From assembly GCA_002427045.1 (NCBI GenBank), contig DIPO01000020.1, positions 650 to 5,848 on the forward strand: DNA of 5,199 nt, read 5' to 3'. Under the pieces are notes generated by a model. The model made no database searches, was not told the DNA's origin, and saw nothing but the letters and a program-made list of their open reading frames with translations. Below are positions 1 to 5,199 of the stretch, piece by piece. The DNA is from Firmicutes bacterium UBA5486. Its GTDB lineage: Bacteria > Bacillota > UBA4882 > UBA10575. A program made the translations under genes and the position numbers. Numbering within the stretch: the first letter of the stretch is position 1; every line of letters starts with the position of its first letter.

Positions 1-177
1 GAACCTCTTTTTACTCCCGAAGCCATAGAAGCCATCTATGCTTTTTCTGGTGGTCTCCCAAGAAAAATTAATTCTTTAGCAGAGAAAGCTTTGCTTCTTG
101 GGTCTCAAAAAAGAACTAAATCTATTAATGCTGAGATCATCCAGACTGTTCAGGATGATTCAGAGATGGTTCTTTAG
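1..177 (+). CDS. C-terminal end of an ExeA/TnsC-like AAA+ ATPase of a mobile element (5' partial)
   Basis: The frame is open from the first base to a TAG at 175-177 and gives the last 58 residues of a protein whose start lies outside the window. The segment LFTPEAIEAIYAFSGGLPRK followed by INSLAEKALLLGSQ has the form of the C-terminal helical lid of AAA+ ATPases of the ExeA / TniB / TnsC group: a short helix, then S-G-G-x-P-R-x-I-N with the sensor-2 arginine, then an alanine/leucine-rich helix. In Gram-positive genomes such ATPases usually follow a DDE transposase and act as target-selection or regulator proteins of the transposon; other ExeA-type proteins belong to secretion systems. The transposon reading is favoured because the gene is followed by a hairpin and by repeated TTGAC motifs that look like an element end. 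The family is fairly sure, the transposon role is inferred. Confidence 0.75.
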   Translation, partial: EPLFTPEAIEAIYAFSGGLPRKINSLAEKALLLGSQKRTKSINAEIIQTVQDDSEMVL

Positions 178-194
178 AAATTACGGCTCTTACC

Positions 195-260
195 CGCCCG
201 GAGGATAGGGCAATGCTGGGAAGCAACCTGAGCGCCGGTCGGGGTTCTATAAAAGGGCGG
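195..260 (+). other. possible folded RNA segment 3' of the ATPase gene
   Basis: Between the ATPase stop and its terminator lies a GC-rich stretch unlike the AT-rich surroundings. The outer CCGCCC (195-200) can pair with GGGCGG (255-260). Inside it ATAG can pair with CTAT (247-250), and TGC-TGGGAA-GCA can form a small hairpin. No open frame of note crosses it. It may be part of a long folded 3' untranslated region or of the element end. I do not recognise a named RNA family, and pairing by eye in GC-rich sequence is weak evidence. Confidence 0.25.
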
Positions 261-297
261 AGTAGGGGTTAGCTAATACCTCTACTCCTTTTCCCTT
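255..297 (+). terminator. intrinsic terminator of the ATPase gene
   Basis: An 11-bp stem (259-269 with 278-288, one G-U pair) encloses an 8-base loop and is followed by TTTT and CCCTTT. The leading AAAAGGG (252-257) can extend the stem with the later CCCTTT. It stands about 80 bases after the ATPase stop on the same strand, and is the expected end of that transcript. Confidence 0.6.
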
Positions 298-330
298 TGG
301 AGAACAAAAGCGATAAATCCACCTATCGAT

Positions 331-444
331 GTTTATTTAATTTGACTTTTTGTCTGTAATTTTCTTTTATAATCCATTTAACTTGACAATTTATTGGAGA
401 AAATAACGTGATTTTTTTTGACTAGTTTATTTTGACGTTTAACA
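331..444. mobile_element. probable right end of the transposon: four TTGAC-type end repeats
   Basis: The motif TTGAC occurs four times in the same direction, at 342-346, 383-387, 418-422 and 432-436. The first two lie in longer related blocks (TTTAATTTGAC and TTTAACTTGAC). Repeated short transposase-binding sites at the ends are typical of Tn7-, Tn5053- and Mu-like elements that carry a transposase plus AAA+ ATPase. The sequence GACGTTTAACA ending at 444 reads TGTTAAACGTC from outside and would suit an element terminus beginning with TGT. The exact boundary and target duplication cannot be proved because the other end is outside the window. If 444 is the end, the last seven codons of the neighbouring RHS tip are element sequence. 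Confidence 0.45.
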
Positions 445-634
445 CATCTGGATCATCAACATTATCAATATCTCTCTTTTGTTGATTACTAAATACCCTT
501 CCAATACTAAGATCCAATACTGCAGCTCCTATAATGATTGCCCCATACCCAACCCATTTCCATACAGCAAGATCAGTAAGTTCTGGAATAACCGCATCTC
601 CACTTATCCATGTTAAAACTGCCCCAGTTGCCGA

Positions 635-1641
635 TTCCCCATCCGGATCCACATACTTAACCGGATTATTGGCCCCATAACAATAAACATTTATATTTAC
701 CGGATTAAACACTCCACCTTGTCCCGGCAGTTGACTGTTATATTCCTCGCCTCATCATCAACCGGCGGTACAGGCAAGTAATCCTCAAACGCCGGATCCG
801 GACTAATCCACCTGCTTATCTGTGGATCTAAGTATCTTGCTCCAAAATAATACAACCCGGTCTCTGTATCCAGTTCCTTCGAGGTAAAACGATACCCAAT
901 AATATTCAGGTTTGTCCCGTCATCGATCCAAGTCTCACCATAGGGCGTATATTCGATATGCTCAAATTCTTTCCCTTCCCCGGTGGTGATGAAGTTGGAG
1001 GATCCAAGATGATCGGGGTGATAATAGTAGATATTCCGCAGTTCATAACCGGAATCGTACAAGCCATTCGGGTTGTGATAATGGGAGAGTTTAGAGACGA
1101 TTCTGGTAGTGCCAACGAAAATATGCTTCGTTACTTGCTGCTGATTCTGGAGTTGGTAATGTTCCGAGACATATAGTGTCTCTCCGTTTTGACCGCGTTT
1201 AACGGTACGTTCACCGGCATGGTTATACAGGGAATAGGTGTTCCTGCCGTTAACCTTAGCTTCAGTGAGGCGGTTTTCTTCATTCCAGTAATAATCTCCG
1301 GAGGTACCACCGCCTGGGATCTCATCGTCTTTGTTGCCTTTATCATTTCCTTTTCCATTGTTGCCCTTCCCATTGTTACCATTCCCGTTGTTACCATTAT
1401 TATCTTTCTCCGGCTTTTCCTTCCCGGATTTATCAAGTTTTGCCGAGTCATCCTTATCCTTACTATTATAGTATCTATTACTATTTGGATTAGGAGCTTT
1501 CTCATCCTCTTCCTTGTAATGACCCTTGGCTTTACCTTGGCCTTGATTGAACTTATCGTCATCCTCGTTTGTCTTCTTTTCTTTACCTTCATTCCCAAGC
1601 AGCCGGTCTTTCCTAATTAGGTTGCCGTTATGATCGTAAAG
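635..1641 (-). repeat. RHS core repeat, copy A (homologous to 4207-5199)
   Basis: This 1007-base stretch aligns base by base with 4207-5199 with scattered substitutions. At its left edge the match stops abruptly after the DPDGE codons, where the two tips begin. The match at the right edge continues at least to 1641, beyond which the partner is outside the window. The 14-base excess over the partner is one additional 15-base linker unit minus one deleted base. Such repeats in direct orientation are substrates for homologous recombination between the expressed gene and the cassette. Confidence 0.9.
1349..1393 (-). repeat. three 15-base tandem units coding NNGKG-type pentapeptides
   Basis: Units at 1349-1363, 1364-1378 and 1379-1393 are imperfect copies of a 15-base sequence which on the minus strand encodes NNGKG or NNGNG. 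The homologous place in the other RHS copy (4922-4951) has only two. The repeat keeps the frame and lies in the hydrophilic insert of the RHS core. Confidence 0.8.
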
Positions 1642-1777
1642 ATAATTCCAGTTCGCGATCCGGCTGGGAGCATGAGGCTGGTTTCCTTCATAAAGGTAGG
1701 TAAAACTATAATTCAATTCTTTCTGTTTGTTATTCCCGGGAGGTTATCAAAAATGAATAGTAAAAAAACTATCATTT

Positions 1778-1811
1778 AAAAGGGATACCTACAACAGAGG
1801 TATCCCTTTTT
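1778..1811 (-). terminator. hairpin terminator, possibly bidirectional, after the broken immunity gene
   Basis: A 13-bp perfect inverted repeat (1778-1790 AAAAGGGATACCT with 1798-1810) encloses a 7-base loop. The minus strand reads CCCTTTT after the stem and the plus strand CCCTTTTT, so it could stop transcripts from either side. It lies about 130 bases after the stop of the immunity-gene remnant and just before the orphan RHS cassette, which it would insulate from the upstream operon. The stretch 1812-1940 between the two shows no gene I can support. Confidence 0.75.
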
Positions 1812-1940
1812 GGCAATTCAACTATACTTCACCATCAAGAATATATTAATCGCAATTATATTCTATCTTTTTTTCATATTTATCTTTAAAAATCTCTCCC
1901 ATTGTGGCAAGTTTTTGTCTTTAAATTAATCTCTTATCCA

Positions 1941-2431
1941 TTAGTTGCCTAAACCTTGAACTTTTTTTATCCAAGTTATAATAGTATTTCCTAAACATTC
2001 TTTTATTTTATTGCTTTTTTTATCATCTATTGGGTTAATATTAATTACAGTAATTGCAAATCTTAAAGATGGAAATTTCCTTTTATCATTATCATATATA
2101 TCATATATTTGGTCACTCTCAGTATAATACCATATTTTAACTACACCTTTGTCCATAGTCTCAGCTTCCCAGGTAAGATTGGAAAGGATGACCGTTCTTA
2201 ACTTTTCTTCAAAATCAGTAATCAATTCATCCGCTGTTTAATTGAAATATTCCTATTCAATCTTTCAATTGTAGCGACTTTATAACCTTTTAATATGATT
2301 CCGTGAAATTGTATTGATGTACCATTAACATTTCCTTCTATCTTCGGTGAAACACATATTTCAAATTCTCGGTTATAAACTCTCACCTTTTTATGTTGCC
2401 ATGATTCACAATAATATAGTTTACGATCCAT
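1941..2431 (-). pseudogene. frameshifted immunity gene of the second toxin tip
   Basis: Two adjacent reading frames look like halves of one gene. The first starts at ATG 2431-2429 (MDRKLYYCESWQHKKVRVYN) behind AAGGAG at 2446-2441 with 9-base spacing, and ends at a TGA at 2224-2222. Reading the DNA before this stop in the other frame gives ADELITDFEEKLRTVI, which continues the alpha/beta-looking protein to GLGN and a stop at 1941. The total, 491 bases, is one short of 164 codons, as expected if a single base was lost near the A-run at about 2237-2241. The joined product would be 163 residues, small, soluble and without a signal peptide, as usual for immunity proteins. Its place directly behind a toxin tip supports that role. 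I do not recognise a family. A true two-gene overlap (TTG inside the TGA region) is possible but lacks a ribosome binding site. Confidence 0.65.
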
Positions 2432-2440
2432 TTTTAATAT

Positions 2441-2446
2441 CTCCTT
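2441..2446 (-). promoter_or_regulatory. ribosome binding site deciding the start at 2431
   Basis: AAGGAG on the minus strand stands 9 bases before ATG 2431-2429. It selects this ATG over the GTG at 2449-2447, which would lie upstream of the site. It overlaps the probable TGA (2448-2446) that ends the preceding toxin tip, so toxin and immunity were once translationally adjacent. Confidence 0.7.
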
Positions 2447-3136
2447 CACTCTACTATAAAAAACTGCATATTTATTACTGGATCTTTAAATATATTAATA
2501 GGATTAATTACTATTTCAGGAGCACACCACTTGTAAGTCCTCCTGGAATAAAGAATTAATTCCCTGATATTGGTAACTTATAGTTTATCTTTGTAATATC
2601 AACCTCCATAAGAACAATAACTGAACTATTAGTTAATCTACCAGAAGTAATACCTAATATTTTCTCCGCTTTTGCTAAATCATCTGTTTTCGTTAAATCC
2701 AACCCTTTTAAGGACGTCTTTACTGGTTAAGAAAAGCTGACCATCTTTTCCTAAACTCTTACCATACTGAGCAATATCATCTATATTATCTATACGTACA
2801 GCTGTTTCACTACCCCAAGGAGTACGATTTTGTTGTGTAGTTTCTGCTACTATTACAGAACAAATTGACTTACCTGCATCATATAGCATACCTATACCTA
2901 TAAAAACCATAGCCATTTTAATTCCGCTATCAAAGGCTTCGCTATAAGGACGATCCGGTTCTGGTAATAAAAAGCATAACCTAAAAGTAACCATAAAATC
3001 GTTTCTTTACCATCTGGATTTACATTCTAAACTAAGTTATTAGCCCCATAACATAAAAATATTAACATAAGCAGACAATATACGATATATACCCACTTTT
3101 ATCAACAAGTTTACGTCCAATACTGGGTGCATAAAA
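2446..3136 (-). pseudogene. degenerate RHS end plus second toxin tip
   Basis: Several short frames on the minus strand fit one decayed gene. From about 3136 comes YAPSIGRKLVDKSGY, a worn form of the RHS segment ARYLDPxxxRW. After a frame change CYGANNLV, a TAG, then NVNPDGKETI matches the end of the core. Another frame change gives the tip at 2994-2680: a hydrophobic pre-toxin segment (GIKMAMVFIGIGMLYDAGKS), then SETAVRIDNIDDIAQYGKSL and GKDGQLFLTSKDVLK. A further shift near 2695 continues as GLDLTKTDDLAKAEKILGI to GN, a TAA at 2558-2556, then FFIPGGLTSG and, after one more shift, APEIVINPINIFKDPVI to a TGA at 2448-2446. At least five lesions make it non-functional. The toxin family is not identified; the motif F-F-I-P-G-G ... 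G-x-P-E-I-V recalls C-termini of some ADP-ribosyltransferase-like polymorphic toxins, but this is weak. Confidence 0.7.
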
Positions 3137-3165
3137 AAGCTCGGAGCGTTATCAAAGCGCTCCGA
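3132..3165 (-). terminator. intrinsic terminator of the RHS toxin-immunity unit
   Basis: On the minus strand TCGGAGCG (3165-3158), a 9-base loop and CGCTCCGA (3148-3141) form a perfect 8-bp GC-rich stem followed by GC and TTTTTT. It lies about 30 bases after the immunity stop codon. The T-run merges directly with the worn start of the next RHS remnant, so the terminator marks the module junction. Confidence 0.85.
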
Positions 3166-3192
3166 ATTGGTCATAAATAATGGGCTCATTAA

Positions 3193-3636
3193 TCAATTAT
3201 CTAGTTTTTCTTTCAATAGCCATACTAATTCAGTAAAATCTTTTTCATCTTCATTGGATATCCACTCGAAATCCGATGGAATGAGTCTTTTAGTCTCAAT
3301 AGAATTTAGTAAATCCAATAACTCTTGTTTTAACTCTTGATTATTATTCCAAAATTCTTTGTTAAGTGTAGATAATTGCTTTAGTACTTCTCCATCATAT
3401 AATTCGCCAATTGTCGGATTTTCCCATAGTCTTCTAATTGCTTCTGGTACAAGGTATTTTAGAAAGACTTGTTGTCTAATAAATCGTGCGACATCCCCAT
3501 CTGTCAATTGACTCAATCGCTTTTTTCTTACTTCATGATACCAAATCGATATAGATGAATCTATATAGACTATCGGTTCTACTTCAATACCTTCACGCTG
3601 CTCAATTTCTTCAATTGACAAATTATTATTAATCAT
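3193..3636 (-). CDS. CdiI_2-type immunity protein of the Ntox28-like toxin
   Basis: The 147-residue product should bind and neutralise the toxin tip encoded just upstream, protecting the producer in its cytoplasm. Residues 35-80 carry the pattern of the contact-dependent inhibition immunity family CdiI_2: RKKRLSQLTDGDVARFIRQQ, then FLKYLVPEAIRRLWENP, followed by a Y-D/G-x-x-L stretch and a conserved F-W. The known members are all-helical. The rest is predicted helical and acidic, without signal peptide or membrane segment. The ATG at 3636-3634 is chosen because AAGGGGAG (3651-3644) stands 7 bases before it; a TTG at 3666-3664 abutting the toxin stop would add ten residues but has no ribosome binding site. 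It lies about 30 bases after the toxin gene and before a terminator, so both are one operon. The family is quite sure, the specific toxin pairing follows from position. Confidence 0.85.
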   Translation of the reverse strand: MINNNLSIEEIEQREGIEVEPIVYIDSSISIWYHEVRKKRLSQLTDGDVARFIRQQVFLKYLVPEAIRRLWENPTIGELYDGEVLKQLSTLNKEFWNNNQELKQELLDLLNSIETKRLIPSDFEWISNEDEKDFTELVWLLKEKLDN

Positions 3637-3643
3637 TTTCAAG

Positions 3644-3651
3644 CTCCCCTT
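3644..3651 (-). promoter_or_regulatory. ribosome binding site deciding the immunity start
   Basis: AAGGGGAG on the minus strand, 7 bases before ATG 3636-3634, lies between the toxin stop (3669-3667) and the immunity start. It argues for the shorter immunity protein and for independent translation of immunity. Confidence 0.75.
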
Positions 3652-3666
3652 AAAGCTATTATTCAA

Positions 3667-5199
3667 TTAGAGAGATAATATATCATTTATTTTATCAATA
3701 TACATATTAGCATTATTAAGAGCGTTCTGTAATATACTTCTAGCCTCAGAACTAAGATTTGGATTTTTTAAACTTCCTTCGAGACTATTTGCGATCTTTT
3801 GAAGTCCTGTTAAGGTGTCTCTCATTTCCGCTAAATGATTATAGGTTTTTCCCCCAATTGTAACTGGGTCACCCTGAATATCTCTTAATGCTCCGGAAAA
3901 ATCAGAAGGTTTACAATGGTCATTTATGAGGTTTTCTAACTTTTTTAATACTTTGGTTTGAGATCTAGTTAGTTTAGGACCTTGATTTGGGCTTTGATTA
4001 CTTGAAGATGAATTATTATTACCAAATTTATCCTTAAGGGTCTCCCCTGTGTTTTTAGCCCACTCTAACATTCCGGCAAATTTATCAGCAAGTAATAGAG
4101 AGGTTTCTGTTACAGCTTGATTAATTTCTGGAGCATTTGCTAAAAACCAAGTAGCAATTGCTGACGTTCCGTAGCCTAATAAGAATAATGATCCCGCAAT
4201 GGCCTCTTCCCCATCCGGATCCACATACTTAACCGGATTATTCCCTGCATAATGATAAACATTTATATTTCCCGGATTAAACACCCCACCCATTCCCGGC
4301 AGTTGACTGTTATATCTCCTCGCTTCATCATCAACCGGCGGTACAGGCAAGTAATCCTCAAACGCCGGATCCGGATTAACCCACCTACTCGTCTGCGGAT
4401 CTAAGTATCTTGCTCCAAAGTAATACAACCCGGTCTCTGTATCCAGTTCCTTAGAGGTAAAACGATACCCGATAACATTCAGATTAGAACCATCATCGAT
4501 CCAGGTTTCTCCATAGGGGGTGTATTCGATATGCTCAAATTCTTTCCCTTCACCATTGGTGATGAAGTTGGAGGAGCCAAGATGATCAGGATGATAGTAG
4601 TAGATATTCCGCAATTCATAGCCGGAATCATACAAACCATCCGGGTTATGATAATGGAAGAGTTTAGAGACGATTCTGGTAGTGCCAACGAAAATATGCT
4701 TTGTTACTTGCTGCTGGTTCTGGAGTTGGTAATGTTCCGAGACATATAGTGTCTCTCCGTGTTGACCGCGTTTGACGGTACGTTCACCAGCGTGGTTATA
4801 CAGGAAATAAGTGCTCCTGCCGTTAACCTTGGCTTCGGTGAGGCGGTTTTCTTCATTCCAGTAATAATCTCCGGAGGTACCACCTCCTGGGATCTCATCA
4901 TCCTTGTTGCCTTTATCATTTCCTTTCCCATTGTTGCCCTTACCGTTATTCCCGTTATTATCTTTCTCCGGCTTTTCCTTTACGGATTTATCAAGTTTTG
5001 CCGAGTCATCCTTATCCTTATTGCTATAGTATCCGTTGCTATTTGGATTAGGAGCTTTCTCATCCTCTTCCTTGTAATGACCCTTGGCTTTGCCTTGGCC
5101 TTGATTGAACTTATCGTCATCCTCGTTGGTTGTCTTTTCTTTACCTTCATTCCCGGTCAGCCGATCCTTCCGGATTAAGTTACCGTTGTGGTCGTAAAG
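3667..5199 (-). CDS. RHS repeat protein with Ntox28-like C-terminal toxin tip (5' partial)
   Basis: The frame is open from the window edge to a TAA at 3669-3667, giving the last 510 residues; no start codon occurs before residue 189, so the gene begins outside. Residues 1-13 are a YD-repeat piece (LYDHNGNLIRKD). A charged insert of about 100 residues rich in N, G, K, D and E follows, then DYYWNEENRLTEAKVNG and the RHS-associated core: YYYHPDHLGSSNFI, YTPYGE, FTSKELDTETGLYYFGA, RYLDPQTSRW and YVDPDGE (to about residue 331). RHS shells encapsulate a toxin that is released after this motif. The tip has a hydrophobic stretch (334-355), a Ser/Asn-rich linker and a last 102-residue domain (409-510) with DFSGALRDIQGDPV, GKTYNHLAEM and NPNLSSEARS. 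This fits polymorphic toxin type 28, a family thought to be nuclease toxins. The core assignment is sure, the toxin family is likely. Delivery to neighbouring cells is inferred. Confidence 0.85.
   Translation of the reverse strand, partial: LYDHNGNLIRKDRLTGNEGKEKTTNEDDDKFNQGQGKAKGHYKEEDEKAPNPNSNGYYSNKDKDDSAKLDKSVKEKPEKDNNGNNGKGNNGKGNDKGNKDDEIPGGGTSGDYYWNEENRLTEAKVNGRSTYFLYNHAGERTVKRGQHGETLYVSEHYQLQNQQQVTKHIFVGTTRIVSKLFHYHNPDGLYDSGYELRNIYYYHPDHLGSSNFITNGEGKEFEHIEYTPYGETWIDDGSNLNVIGYRFTSKELDTETGLYYFGARYLDPQTSRWVNPDPAFEDYLPVPPVDDEARRYNSQLPGMGGVFNPGNINVYHYAGNNPVKYVDPDGEEAIAGSLFLLGYGTSAIATWFLANAPEINQAVTETSLLLADKFAGMLEWAKNTGETLKDKFGNNNSSSSNQSPNQGPKLTRSQTKVLKKLENLINDHCKPSDFSGALRDIQGDPVTIGGKTYNHLAEMRDTLTGLQKIANSLEGSLKNPNLSSEARSILQNALNNANMYIDKINDILSL
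4207..5199 (-). repeat. RHS core repeat, copy B (homologous to 635-1641)
   Basis: This 993-base stretch matches copy A from the DPDGE codons to the window edge, and the homology probably continues outside. Here the frame is unbroken. Left of 4207 the sequence (toxin tip) has no counterpart in copy A. Confidence 0.9.
4922..4951 (-). repeat. two 15-base tandem units coding NNGKG
   Basis: Units at 4922-4936 and 4937-4951 are imperfect copies of the 15-base unit found three times in copy A at 1349-1393. They encode NNGKG pentapeptides in the hydrophilic insert of the RHS core, so the unit number differs between the two cores without affecting the frame. Confidence 0.75.

Larger units (their letters stand above)
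422..1743 (-). pseudogene. orphan RHS C-terminal cassette: truncated core, frameshift, and truncated pre-toxin tip
   Basis: Read from 1743 leftwards, the frame opens directly after a TAA at 1744-1746 with no convincing start or ribosome binding site; the first TTG is at 1714-1716. It encodes the RHS YD-repeat region (NYLYDHNGNLIRKD), a charged Asn/Gly/Lys-rich insert, then the RHS-associated core with YYYHPDHLGSSNFI, YTPYGE, GYRFTSKELDTETGLYYFGA, RYLDPQISRW and YVDPDGE. Compared with the right-hand copy one base is missing between 743 and 744, which shifts the frame after DDEAR; the core resumes in another frame (FNPVNINVYCYGANNPVKYV) and runs to a TAG at 422-424. After DPDGE the tip has a hydrophobic pre-toxin segment (AVWKWVGYGAIIIGAAVLDL) but only about 70 residues in all, with no toxin domain and no immunity gene. 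It is best read as a displaced, silent cassette cut short by the mobile element on its left. Confidence 0.85.

Noticed and set aside
342..376. TTGACT ... TATAAT read as a plus-strand promoter
   Set aside because: The spacing between the two boxes is about 20 bases, too long for a good promoter, no gene follows on that strand, and TTGAC is part of a repeated series better explained as a transposon end.
906..1115. Minus-strand frame of 69 residues and its partner at 4479-4688
   Set aside because: Both overlap the clear RHS core frame in another phase on the same strand, with typical shadow composition.
1189..1620. A 143-residue hydrophobic plus-strand frame, with a counterpart of 139 residues at 4759-5178, looking like a conserved membrane protein
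   Set aside because: Both lie exactly antisense to the charged Asn/Gly/Lys-rich insert of the RHS core. The complement of such codons automatically gives Val/Ile/Leu-rich frames, and there is no ribosome binding site or independent homology. Conservation comes from the RHS strand.
1754..1775. Small inverted repeat ATAGT-A-run-ACTAT next to the terminator
   Set aside because: Only five AT-rich pairs; expected by chance in such sequence.
1812..1940. Possible small minus-strand peptide starting MGEIFKDKYEKK
   Set aside because: Only 18 codons, with no clear ribosome binding site and no recognisable family; perhaps a scrap of an older gene, but unsupported.
2347..2559. A 70-residue plus-strand frame opposite the immunity and toxin remnants
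   Set aside because: Rich in Y, I and N as expected from AT-rich complement, with no ribosome binding site; the minus strand has the better explanation.
1..5199. CRISPR array, tRNA, rRNA, retron or phage attachment site
   Set aside because: No regularly spaced short repeats, cloverleaf or rRNA-like sequence was seen; the large repeat pair is explained by the RHS core.

Overview
The window is a graveyard-plus-survivor array of an RHS polymorphic toxin locus, read almost entirely from the minus strand (right to left), with the end of an unrelated mobile element on the plus strand at the left edge. The moderately AT-rich DNA, the strong AGGAG-type ribosome binding sites, an RHS gene without visible Gram-negative delivery genes, and an ExeA-type transposition ATPase suggest a Gram-positive host of the Bacillota (Clostridia / Peptococcaceae-like). 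That assignment is an inference and no marker gene is present.

Right block (5199 to about 3132, minus strand): the 3' part of a large RHS gene runs in from beyond the window. It carries the RHS-associated core, then switches at the DPDGE motif to a variable tip ending in a domain that I read as polymorphic toxin type 28 (Ntox28-like). A few bases downstream, with its own good ribosome binding site, is a CdiI_2-type immunity gene. A strong intrinsic terminator follows. This toxin-immunity unit looks intact.

Middle block (about 3136 to 1778, minus strand): the scrap end of a second RHS core (YGANN, NPDG) leads into a second, different toxin tip that is broken by several frameshifts and stops. 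After it come the two halves of a frameshifted immunity gene and another hairpin terminator. This is a dead toxin-immunity pair.

Left block (1743 to 422, minus strand): a third RHS module. It is a copy of the core about 1 kb long, clearly homologous to the right-hand copy, with no proper 5' end. It has a one-base deletion and a different tip of which only the hydrophobic pre-toxin part remains. The tip runs into the end of the mobile element (about 178-444), marked by four TTGAC motifs, so the toxin domain appears to have been lost to a transposon insertion.

Together this is the known layout of RHS loci: one expressed toxin gene followed by displaced, promoterless C-terminal cassettes, each with its own immunity gene. 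The homologous core could serve for recombination that swaps tips. The two core copies match until the DPDGE codons and then diverge completely. Their 14-base length difference is fully explained by one extra 15-base linker repeat and one deleted base in the left copy.
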